DNA of 64,000 nt from Actinokineospora xionganensis. GTDB lineage: Bacteria; Actinomycetota; Actinomycetes; Mycobacteriales; Pseudonocardiaceae. How positions within the stretch are numbered: position 1 is the stretch's first letter; each line of letters opens with the position of its first letter. The notes beneath the pieces were generated by a model that saw nothing but the letters and a program-made list of their open reading frames with translations, made no database searches and was not told the origin of the DNA. This document shows positions 10,257 to 17,196 of this stretch, one piece after another. The DNA is taken from positions 124,288 to 188,287 of the forward strand of contig NZ_JABVED010000013.1 in NCBI RefSeq assembly GCF_014323725.1. Direction: 5' to 3'. The position numbers and the translations under genes are program-made.

Positions 10257-10496
10257 GTGGCCAAGACGAGGGAGCAGGGGAAGAGCAGGGATAAAGCCAA
10301 AGCCGCCAAGGCAACCAGCGTCCGGGCGACCGGCGTCCCGGCCCGGACGGACCGAGCCCCGGCGGCGCGCCCGCCGGTGGCGAGCGTGGCCCGGCCCAGT
10401 AAGGCCGTCCGGCGGGCGCCCGCCGTGGCGACCGCGCACCCGGGCGGTTCGGGCGGGTGGTGGCGCGTCGGGCTATTCGTCCTCCGATCAGCTTGA
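10257..10496 (+). CDS. Possible small basic Ala/Arg-rich protein (doubtful)
   Basis: A GTG at 10257 opens a 79-residue frame, rich in Lys, Arg and Ala, ending in a short hydrophobic tail. TTGACA at 10232-10237 could be a -35 element, but no clear -10 or ribosome site fits. Composition alone in DNA of this GC content proves little. I list it because it is the only candidate gene in an otherwise empty gap; it overlaps the end of the opposite-strand gene by 9 bases. Confidence 0.2.
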   Translation: MAKTREQGKSRDKAKAAKATSVRATGVPARTDRAPAARPPVASVARPSKAVRRAPAVATAHPGGSGGWWRVGLFVLRSA

Positions 10497-11090
10497 GGTT
10501 GTGGGGGCGGGTGCGGCTGGGGTGGGGGCGCTGGGCGGGGTGGGTGGGGTTGCCGGGTCGCCCGGGGGTCGGAAGTCGCCGGGGGTGTGCGTGCCGCCGC
10601 GGCGGTCGCCTCTGTCACCCCATGGGGCGTGGTCTCCGCGTGGGCCTCTGCCTGGGCCTGGACCCATGCGGTCTTCGCGGGCGAAGCCCGGGCCGCCTCG
10701 GCGGTGGTCGTCGCCTGCTTCGCCGATGAAGTAGCCGCCCACCCCTCCTGCGACGAGCAAGCCCGCCCCGACAAGACCCGCGATCAGGAGACTCACCGTT
10801 CGCTTCGGTTTCGCGGGCGCCGCGGCGGCGACCGGGGCGCCCGGCCGCGCTGCGACAGGCTCAGCGGGCGATGCGGCCGCGGGTTGGGCGGCAACCGTTG
10901 GCTGGGCCGCAGCTTCGGGTTGAGCGGCGGCCTGGTCGGGCTGGGTGGCCGCAGTCTGGGCCACGTCAGACTGGTTCGGGTCGGGCAGGGCCGCGGTCGG
11001 TTGGGTGCCGGGGTCCGGCGGGGTGTTCGCGACGTCGGCTGCTTTGCCCGCGGCGCGGTCGTCCGGGTTCGGCCTGGGTGTGTCGGTCAT
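10488..11090 (-). CDS. Single-pass membrane protein with Pro/Ala/Gln-rich and Gly/Asp-rich regions
   Basis: 200 residues in three parts: residues 1-95 are low-complexity Ala/Pro/Gln (repeated AAQP), then KPKRT and one hydrophobic helix (LLIAGLVGAGLLVAGGVGGYF, about 101-121), then an exported-looking tail rich in Gly, Arg, Asp and His (DDHRRGGPG, GPGPGRGPRGDH) and a Pro/Thr end. The Lys/Arg before the helix suggests an N-in, C-out topology. Actinomycetes have many such unassigned membrane proteins; no function can be given. It lies 51 bases downstream of the acVLRF1 gene on the same strand. Confidence 0.6.
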   Translation of the reverse strand: MTDTPRPNPDDRAAGKAADVANTPPDPGTQPTAALPDPNQSDVAQTAATQPDQAAAQPEAAAQPTVAAQPAAASPAEPVAARPGAPVAAAAPAKPKRTVSLLIAGLVGAGLLVAGGVGGYFIGEAGDDHRRGGPGFAREDRMGPGPGRGPRGDHAPWGDRGDRRGGTHTPGDFRPPGDPATPPTPPSAPTPAAPAPTTSS

Positions 11091-11141
11091 ACGTCCACTG
11101 TGCGCACCGAGTCTGTGTCCTGGCTGTGCGTCAGCTGGGAG

Positions 11142-11813
11142 TCAGCTGTCGCGCACGACTATCTCCACGGAGAAGGCGCGTTCCGCGGCGTCGTCCAGGA
11201 CTGTGCGGCGGGGGTCGGGGACGTCGAGGATCCTGGGTTCGGCCAACGCGAACACCGGGGCCAGCGAACGCTGTGCGCGCAAGATGTCCAAAGCGCTCTT
11301 GTCGCCGCCCAGAACCACCGCGTCCAATTCGGACACTCGGCTGCCGAGCACCTCCGCCACATCCCGGGCAGCGGCCTCCATCGCCTGTCTGACTTGGCCT
11401 TCCCGTCGTCGGGCGAAGCGGTGCTGTGACCAGCCGCCCGCCGCGTTGCGGCCGTGGACTTGGCGGCGGCCAGTGCGCGACACGGTCACCTTCCCCGCCT
11501 CCGCGACCCCAAGGCTGTGACCACCCAGCCGGACCAGCAGCAACCCGACCTTGCGTGGGCGTTCGAGGTGCGTGATCAACAGATCGATCCGCAGCCCAGC
11601 CCACTCCCCCGGTTCGGTGTCGAGCGGCGCGAACGGTACCTCGACGGTCGCGGTGGCGCCGTCCACCGCCTCGACGACGATGGACTCGACGGTGGCCACC
11701 GTGCGGCTGACCCCGCCGTGGCGGCAGGCGAACCGGTCGTACCAGCCCGCGATCCGGTCGGCGGTGACCTCCACCGCCCGACCACCGCCGGCGACAGTTC
11801 GCGCTTTGCTCAT
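11142..11813 (-). CDS. acVLRF1-family peptidyl-tRNA hydrolase (release-factor-like)
   Basis: 223 residues with the VLRF1 release-factor fold. The key segment is GGWSQHRFARRREGQ (about residues 126-140), where the Gln in GGxxQ takes the role of the GGQ glutamine of eRF1/Vms1. This family is proposed to cleave peptidyl-tRNA on stalled, split ribosomes in a quality-control step. DAVVLGGDKSAL (about 165) and ILDVPDPR (about 195) fit the later eRF1-like domain. The start lies 4 bases after the dgt stop, so the two are one operon. No MutS2/RqcH partner is visible in the window. Confidence 0.8.
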   Translation of the reverse strand: MSKARTVAGGGRAVEVTADRIAGWYDRFACRHGGVSRTVATVESIVVEAVDGATATVEVPFAPLDTEPGEWAGLRIDLLITHLERPRKVGLLLVRLGGHSLGVAEAGKVTVSRTGRRQVHGRNAAGGWSQHRFARRREGQVRQAMEAAARDVAEVLGSRVSELDAVVLGGDKSALDILRAQRSLAPVFALAEPRILDVPDPRRTVLDDAAERAFSVEIVVRDS

Positions 11814-11817
11814 GGGC

Positions 11818-13374
11818 TCAGAGTACGAAGGAGTCGGACCAGAACTGGCCGGTGCGCCCCGACAGCGCCTCCAACAGGTCCGAGGCCTGACCGTCGGTGA
11901 GGGACGCGACGAAGTCGATGACCGCGCGGCCGCGGGCCAGCGACAGGATGGCCGCCGGGCCTGACGGCTGCTCGCCCGCCGCGCCGACGAGGGTCCTCGG
12001 GTGGTCGGCGGCCAGCATCGTGTACTCGCCGTGGGCGAGTTCGACCAGGTCGTGGAGCCTGCGCGGGAGCCGGTCAGCCTCGTACCGGTCGCCCATCCAC
12101 TGCTCCAGCGCCTCGACCAGCGACGTCAGCAGCCGCGCCTGTCCACGCTGGTAGAGGGCCAGATCGGGGCGCAGCAGGACGAACCGGCGGTGGACGAACT
12201 TGAGGACCTGCACCTCATGCCACTGCTCGCGGCCCAGCAACACGTGCCCCGACCGGGTCGGTGGGTCGGCCAGCACGTGCACACCGCCGACGAGCCGGGC
12301 GGTCCAGCCCGACGCGAAGCGGCCGAAGGCCTGTTCGGCGGCGACCGAGCCGTCGAACGGGACCGACAGCAGATCGTCGACCAGTTCGTCGCGCACCCGC
12401 GACACGGCGGCGGCGAAGACCTCGTCGTCGACCATCCACGAGTCGCGCGCGTGCAGGCGGCGACGCAGCGCCTCCAGGGACTGGCCGGGCCTGCGGTGGT
12501 GCTCGGCCAGTTCTTCGTCGTCGAAGGCGGCGAACTCGGCGCGGTCGGACTCCCACTGCCCCAGTTCCGCCGACACCGGCGCGTGCTGCAGGACGCCGAT
12601 GCGGTGGAAGTCCTCAAGGTCGTGGATCGCGTAGGCGATGTCGTCGGCGTTGTCCATGACCGAGGACTCGACGGTCTGCTGCCAGGTCTCGACCCGCTTG
12701 TCGAACGACGTGCGGCACTGGGTGAGGTCGTCGAGTTCGGTGACATAGGCGGAGAACTTGCTCGACCCGGTGCCGGGCGCGTCCTTCGGCTCGGCCGCGC
12801 CGCGCGGCGGGTCGGACATCTCGCGCGGGTGCGGCGAGGGGTGGGTCAGGCGCGTCCACGGGTACTTGAGCGTCGCGGCACGCACGGCCGCGGTGAGGTC
12901 GAGACCGGCCGCACGAGGGCCTCGGGTGTCTGTGGTGGTGATGATCCGGAAGCTCTGCGCGTTGCCCTCAAACCCGTCGGGCAGGCCGAACCGGTGCCGG
13001 GCCAGCCGGTCGAGGACCTGCTCGCCGAGGTGGCCGAACGGCGGGTGTCCGAGGTCGTGGGCAAGGGACGCCGCCTCGACGACGTCGGGGTCGCAGCCGC
13101 CGAGGTCCTCGAGCAGCGGCGCGAGTTCGGGGTCGGAGATCAGCCGCTCCGCGATGGCCCGTGCGATCTGGGCGACCTTGAGGCTGTGCGTGAGCCGGTT
13201 GTGCAGCAACGCGGACCCGCTGGCGCTGACCACCTGCGTGACCCCGCCCAGCCGGGCGAAGAACGGTGAGGCGACGATCCGGTCGCGGTCTCCGCGGAAC
13301 GGCGTCGCGGCTAGGTCGACCGGACCGGGCCCGGCGTCGCGGCGGGACTCACGGTGGCGGAGGTGATCTGGCAT
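11818..13374 (-). CDS. dgt: Deoxyguanosinetriphosphate triphosphohydrolase-like protein
   Basis: 518 residues of the HD-domain dNTPase family, which converts dGTP (and related dNTPs) to the nucleoside and triphosphate and so controls dNTP pools. HNRLTHSLKVAQ (about residues 58-69) gives the first metal-binding His and HDLGHPPFGH (about 107-116) the HD pair and the following His. The remainder, with DNADDIAYAIHDLEDF (about 240), has the second HD-type ligands. Length is within the dgt range. Genome-wide, dgt is often next to dnaG or repair genes; here it leads a pair with acVLRF1. Confidence 0.9.
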   Translation of the reverse strand: MPDHLRHRESRRDAGPGPVDLAATPFRGDRDRIVASPFFARLGGVTQVVSASGSALLHNRLTHSLKVAQIARAIAERLISDPELAPLLEDLGGCDPDVVEAASLAHDLGHPPFGHLGEQVLDRLARHRFGLPDGFEGNAQSFRIITTTDTRGPRAAGLDLTAAVRAATLKYPWTRLTHPSPHPREMSDPPRGAAEPKDAPGTGSSKFSAYVTELDDLTQCRTSFDKRVETWQQTVESSVMDNADDIAYAIHDLEDFHRIGVLQHAPVSAELGQWESDRAEFAAFDDEELAEHHRRPGQSLEALRRRLHARDSWMVDDEVFAAAVSRVRDELVDDLLSVPFDGSVAAEQAFGRFASGWTARLVGGVHVLADPPTRSGHVLLGREQWHEVQVLKFVHRRFVLLRPDLALYQRGQARLLTSLVEALEQWMGDRYEADRLPRRLHDLVELAHGEYTMLAADHPRTLVGAAGEQPSGPAAILSLARGRAVIDFVASLTDGQASDLLEALSGRTGQFWSDSFVL

Positions 13375-13410
13375 GGACCGAGGCTAATGGCTTGCCCCGC
13401 GGTCGGCGGG

Positions 13411-13977
13411 CTACTTGCCACGGGGACTCGCCCGGACGTGCATGCGTTCGCCTTGCGGGCCGAACAGGCTGAGGATCTCGACGGGCGCGTCGCCGGTGCT
13501 GCCGAACCAGTGCGGCAGCCGGGTGTCGAACTCGGCGGCCTCACCCACCTTGAGCACGATGTCGTGCTCGGCGAGGACGAGGCGCAACCTGCCGTTGAGC
13601 ACGTAGAGCCACTCGTAGCCCTCGTGGGTCCGCGGGTCGGGCTCTTTGCGGCTGGGCGAGATGACCATCTTGTACGCCTGCAGGCCGCCGGGCTGCTGGG
13701 TGAGCGCAACCACCGTCGAGTCGCCGTGCCGAACCGGCTTGAGCCGCACCCGCGGGTCGCCGACCGGGGGCGCGCCGACCAGTTCGTCGAGCGGCACCTG
13801 GTGGGCGTGGGCGATGGGCAGCAGCAGTTCCAGGCTCGGTTTGCGCTGCCCGGACTCCAGCCGCGACAGCGTGCTGACCGAGATCCCGGTCTTCTCCGAG
13901 AGCGCGGCCAGGGTGCAGTCGCGCTGGTTGCGGATGCGCTTGAGCCGGGGTCCGACCTCGGCCAGTACTTCTTCCAT
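13411..13977 (-). CDS. XRE-family regulator with C-terminal cupin
   Basis: 188 residues. A helix-turn-helix (CTLAALSEKTGISVSTLSRLE, residues about 21-41, motif in the middle) is followed by a cupin domain: HEGYEWLYVLNGRLRLVL (about 119-136) and FDTRLPHWFGS. This architecture senses a small ligand through the cupin barrel and represses adjacent or divergent genes. It is divergent from the flavoprotein/methyltransferase pair, with a TTGC-N7-GCAA palindrome between them, so it probably controls that pair and itself. Confidence 0.88.
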   Translation of the reverse strand: MEEVLAEVGPRLKRIRNQRDCTLAALSEKTGISVSTLSRLESGQRKPSLELLLPIAHAHQVPLDELVGAPPVGDPRVRLKPVRHGDSTVVALTQQPGGLQAYKMVISPSRKEPDPRTHEGYEWLYVLNGRLRLVLAEHDIVLKVGEAAEFDTRLPHWFGSTGDAPVEILSLFGPQGERMHVRASPRGK

Positions 13978-13984
13978 CTCTCTA

Positions 13985-13999
13985 TTGCAGAAACAGCAA
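13985..13999. promoter_or_regulatory. TTGC-N7-GCAA palindrome, candidate XRE-cupin operator
   Basis: The 15-base element TTGCAGAAACAGCAA lies 8 bases upstream of the XRE-cupin start and about 56 bases before the flavoprotein start. Position between the divergent pair suggests autoregulation and control of the flavoprotein operon. A TTGTCA-like -35 box for the rightward operon follows at about 14007. Confidence 0.5.
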
Positions 14000-14054
14000 C
14001 AAGGTTTGTCAAGTCCGCCCGGGACGGCGCACTCTTGGTGACAAGGAGGTGCTC

Positions 14055-14945
14055 ATGGAAGAAGTAGTGGTCATCGGAGGTGGCGCGGGCGGGCTCAACG
14101 CCGCGCTGGTGCTGGCCAGGGCCCGACGCCAGGTCATGGTCGTCGACTCTGGCGCGCCGCGGAACGCGCCCGCTCAGGGAGTCCACGGCTTCCTCACCCG
14201 CGACGGCATGCCACCCGCGGAGCTGGTGGCGGCGGGCCGGGCGGAGGTCGAACGGTACGGCGGACGGATGGTGTCGAGCGAGGTCCGCGCGCTGCGGGCC
14301 GCGGGCGACGGCTTCGAGGTCGAACTGGCCGACTGGACGGTCCGCACGCAGCGGGTGATCGTGGCGACCGGCCTGCGCGACGAGCTGCCCGAGTTGCCAG
14401 GACTGCGGGAGCGGTGGGGCAAGGACGTGCTGCACTGCCCGTACTGCCACGGGTGGGAGGTGCGCGGTGAGCCGGTCGGGGTGCTCGGCACGCGGCCGGA
14501 GTCGGTGCACCAGGCCGTCCTGGTGCGCCAGTGGTCCGACGACGTCGTGTTCTTCGCCGACACGCTTGACGAGCCGGGTCGAGCGCGGTTGACCGCGCGC
14601 GGAGTCCGGATCGTCGATGGCCGGGTCGAGGGGGTGGTGGTCGCCGGTGACCGGCTGCGCGGGGTGCGGCTGGCGGACGGGTCGGTGGTGGAGCGGTCCG
14701 CTCTGTTCGTCGCGCCGGCATTCGTCCCCAACGACGCGCTGCTGACCGGGCTGGGCTGCGCCCGAGTGGACGGCTGGGTCGCGGTGGACCCGAGTGGTCG
14801 GACCAGCGTCCCCGGCGTGTGGGCGGTGGGCAACGTGGTGGACCCGAGGGCGCAGGTGGTGACGGCCGCCGCGGCCGGAGCGACGGCGGCGGCCGCGGTG
14901 AACATGGACCTGATCGAGGAAGAACTGCTGGAGGGCGCGCGATGA
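14055..14945 (+). CDS. Thioredoxin-reductase-like flavoprotein with CPYC motif
   Basis: 296 residues from ATG 14055, which has an excellent AAGGAGGT site at 14043-14050. FAD-binding GGGAGGLNAA sits at the N-terminus, followed by the second nucleotide-binding half. Cys128-Pro-Tyr-Cys131 (HCPYCHGW) is the redox-active dithiol seen in this branch. The C-terminal VPGVWAVGNV is the second FAD contact. Unlike true TrxB the length is short and no thioredoxin gene is near. Its stop overlaps the start of a methyltransferase (ATGA), so the two proteins belong to one operon under the divergent XRE-cupin protein. Confidence 0.85.
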   Translation: MEEVVVIGGGAGGLNAALVLARARRQVMVVDSGAPRNAPAQGVHGFLTRDGMPPAELVAAGRAEVERYGGRMVSSEVRALRAAGDGFEVELADWTVRTQRVIVATGLRDELPELPGLRERWGKDVLHCPYCHGWEVRGEPVGVLGTRPESVHQAVLVRQWSDDVVFFADTLDEPGRARLTARGVRIVDGRVEGVVVAGDRLRGVRLADGSVVERSALFVAPAFVPNDALLTGLGCARVDGWVAVDPSGRTSVPGVWAVGNVVDPRAQVVTAAAAGATAAAAVNMDLIEEELLEGAR

Positions 14946-15772
14946 CGCACATGGACTGGGCCGCGATGGCCGACATGCTGGAACTGGAAGGCGAAACCCA
15001 CAGCCCCTATGTGCGCCAGGCACTCGACGAGCTCCGCGATTCGCGCCCCCGGCGGATCCTCGACATCGGCAGCGGCCCGGGCGTCGCGGCGTGCCGCATG
15101 GCGGAGGTCTTTCCGGACGCGGAAGTGACAGCGGTGGACGGATCACCGGAACTGCTGCAGCGCGCGGAGAAGCGCGCCGCTCGACTCGGTGTGTCCCTGC
15201 GGACGCGGGTGGCGTCCTTCCCGGAAGGGCTGGCCGACCTCGGGCGGGCGGATCTTGTGTGGTCCGGACAGGTCGTGCACCACGTCGGTGATCAGCAGGA
15301 CGCCCTGAACCGGCTGGCCGGGCTGCTCGAACCGGGCGGTGTCCTGGCCGTCGTCGAGGGCGAGTTGCCCGCGCGTTCGCTGCCGCGTGACCTGGGTTTC
15401 GGCAGGCCGGGCCTACAGGCTCGGATGGACGCGACCCGGGAGGAGCGGTTCAGCCAGATGCGGTCGGAGCTGCCCGGGTCGGTGCGGGTGGTGGAGGACT
15501 GGCCTTCGATGCTGCGTGCGGCCGGCCTCATCTCGGTGCGCTCCAAGAGCTTCCTCGTGGATCACCCGGCGCCGCTGGCCGAGGGCCCGCGGGCTTCGGT
15601 CGCCCGGTACCTGGGGCAGCGCCGCACCATGCTCGACGGCACCCTGGACGCCGAAGACCTCGCCACCCTCGACCGCCTGCTCGACCCCACCGACCCGGAA
15701 GGCGTGGCCCTCCGCCCCGACCTCTTCCTCCTCACCGCCAAAACCGTCCACTACGCCCACCTCCCCGCCTAA
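14942..15772 (+). CDS. Class I SAM-dependent methyltransferase
   Basis: 276 residues, starting in an ATGA overlap with the flavoprotein. Motif I is LDIGSGPGVAACRM (about residues 40-53), followed by VTAVDGSPELL with the acidic residue that binds the SAM ribose, then LVWSGQVVHHVGD (about 104-116) and GGVLAVVEGELPAR. This is a small-molecule methyltransferase of the UbiE/SmtA kind. A substrate that is both reduced by the flavoprotein and methylated is a reasonable inference, but nothing identifies it. The gene is followed at once by a long palindromic element. Confidence 0.85.
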   Translation: MTHMDWAAMADMLELEGETHSPYVRQALDELRDSRPRRILDIGSGPGVAACRMAEVFPDAEVTAVDGSPELLQRAEKRAARLGVSLRTRVASFPEGLADLGRADLVWSGQVVHHVGDQQDALNRLAGLLEPGGVLAVVEGELPARSLPRDLGFGRPGLQARMDATREERFSQMRSELPGSVRVVEDWPSMLRAAGLISVRSKSFLVDHPAPLAEGPRASVARYLGQRRTMLDGTLDAEDLATLDRLLDPTDPEGVALRPDLFLLTAKTVHYAHLPA

Positions 15773-15781
15773 CCCACCCCC

Positions 15782-15914
15782 ACCCGCGAGTCCAACGTTC
15801 AGAATAACGAGTCCAACATTCAGAACATCCCCAGTTCCAGTTCGACATGACGTGAGATGGCAGTCGGATGTTCTGAATGTTGGACTCGTTGTTCTGAACG
15901 TTGGACTCGCGGGT
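15782..15914. repeat. Long palindromic element capped by ACCCGCGAGTC
   Basis: Left arm 15782-15829 and right arm 15867-15914 are 48 bases each and complementary with one mismatch; a 37-base loop separates them. Each arm holds two near-copies of CGAGTCCAACGTTCAGAA, about 21 bases apart. The outermost bases, ACCCGCGAGTCC, recur at the ends of the element at 43538. It lies between two genes read in the same direction, starting 10 bases after the methyltransferase stop. Confidence 0.85.
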
Positions 15915-15940
15915 TGTGGGGAACGTGGTGGGATCGGGGG

Positions 15941-17056
15941 ATGGACGTCGTGGTTGTGGGGGCGGGGCCTGCGGGGTGGGCGGTCGCCCATCACTGTGCG
16001 GGGCTGGGGTTGCGGACGGCGCTGGTGGACCCGGATCCGTATGCGCCCTGGGCGGCGACCTACGGGGTTTGGGACGACCAGTGCGCGTTCCTCCCACCCG
16101 GCGCGCAGGTCACCCGGGCGACCGCCGTGCGCGCCGCCGGTCGCCGGCTCGACCGCGGGTATTGCGTGCTGCACAACGAAACCGTGCTCGCCGGGTTCGC
16201 CAAGTCCGACGTCACGATCTTCGCCGGGCGGGCGCTGGGGGCCGAACACGGCCCGCAGGGCTCCACGGTCACCCTGGACGACCACCGGCGCGTCGCCTGC
16301 GCGGTCGTCGTCGACGCCTCAGGCGGTCGACGGGTCCTGACCGGAGGCCTCCAGCGAGGGCCCCGGACCGAGCAGACGGCGTTCGGCGTGGTCGTCCCCG
16401 CCAAGGCCGCCGCCGCCTTCGTGGCGCCCGGGGAAGCGGTGTTCATGGACGACTGGATCACCGACGGCGGCCTCGCCACCTTCCTCTACGCCGTGCCGCT
16501 GCCCGGTGGCCGGGTCCTGCTGGAGGAGACGAGCCTCGCCGCCCGGCCGGGGGTCGCCCGCGACGTGCTGGCCTCCCGACTCCGGTCGCGGGGCGTCACG
16601 CTGACCGACGAGACCGAGTGGGTGCGGTTCGCCCTCGACCTCGGGCCGCCGCGCGGCGGCGACGCGGTCGCGTTCGGGGCCGCGGGCGGGATGATCCACC
16701 CGGCAACCGGGTACAGCCTCGGCGACGCCCTCACCGTCGCACCCCAGGTCGCCGCTGCGATCGCCGGAGCCCTGCCCGAAGGACCGGCCAAGGCGAGGGC
16801 CGCCGCCCGCGCCACCGTCTGGCCGCCCGCCGCCCGAGTCGTCCACGGGCTGCGGGCGCGCGGCCTGTGCACCCTGACCGCGCTTCCCGCCGAGCGGTTC
16901 CCGGCGTTCTTCGACACCTTCTTCGCGCTGCCCGCCGACCTTCGCGACGCCTACCTCACCGGCCGCGACGACATGCGCGGGACGACCGCGGCGATGGCGG
17001 CCATGTTTCGAGACGTTCCGTGGAGAATTCGCAGAACCATGGCAATACTGCGGTAA
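15941..17056 (+). CDS. Lycopene cyclase family protein (CrtY/CrtL-like)
   Basis: 371 residues from ATG 15941. The N-terminal VVVGAGPAGWAVA is a Rossmann FAD loop. YGVWDDQ (about residue 40) corresponds to the lycopene beta-cyclase signature, and MIHPATGYSLGDAL (about 247) to its conserved C-terminal motif. These flavoproteins cyclise the ends of lycopene using reduced FAD without net redox change. No crtE, crtB or crtI gene is present here, so the gene either serves a carotenoid cluster elsewhere or has been recruited for another isoprenoid. Not part of an obvious operon. Confidence 0.85.
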   Translation: MDVVVVGAGPAGWAVAHHCAGLGLRTALVDPDPYAPWAATYGVWDDQCAFLPPGAQVTRATAVRAAGRRLDRGYCVLHNETVLAGFAKSDVTIFAGRALGAEHGPQGSTVTLDDHRRVACAVVVDASGGRRVLTGGLQRGPRTEQTAFGVVVPAKAAAAFVAPGEAVFMDDWITDGGLATFLYAVPLPGGRVLLEETSLAARPGVARDVLASRLRSRGVTLTDETEWVRFALDLGPPRGGDAVAFGAAGGMIHPATGYSLGDALTVAPQVAAAIAGALPEGPAKARAAARATVWPPAARVVHGLRARGLCTLTALPAERFPAFFDTFFALPADLRDAYLTGRDDMRGTTAAMAAMFRDVPWRIRRTMAILR

Positions 17057-17196
17057 TCATTCCCAACGCCGAATTCGCATGATTGGGGCTTTCGGGTCGC
17101 GTGTGTGTCCACCGCTCCCCCAATGGTCGTGACGTGGACCACAGGCAAGTGAACAACTGGTGACCTCCGACCACAACAAGGCCTGGAACAGGCATT

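Noticed and set aside
10178-10774. A 198-residue reverse-strand frame crossing the hairpins
   Set aside because: It is low-complexity Pro/Ala/Arg sequence that overlaps the better-supported membrane-protein gene in another frame and runs through the hairpins.
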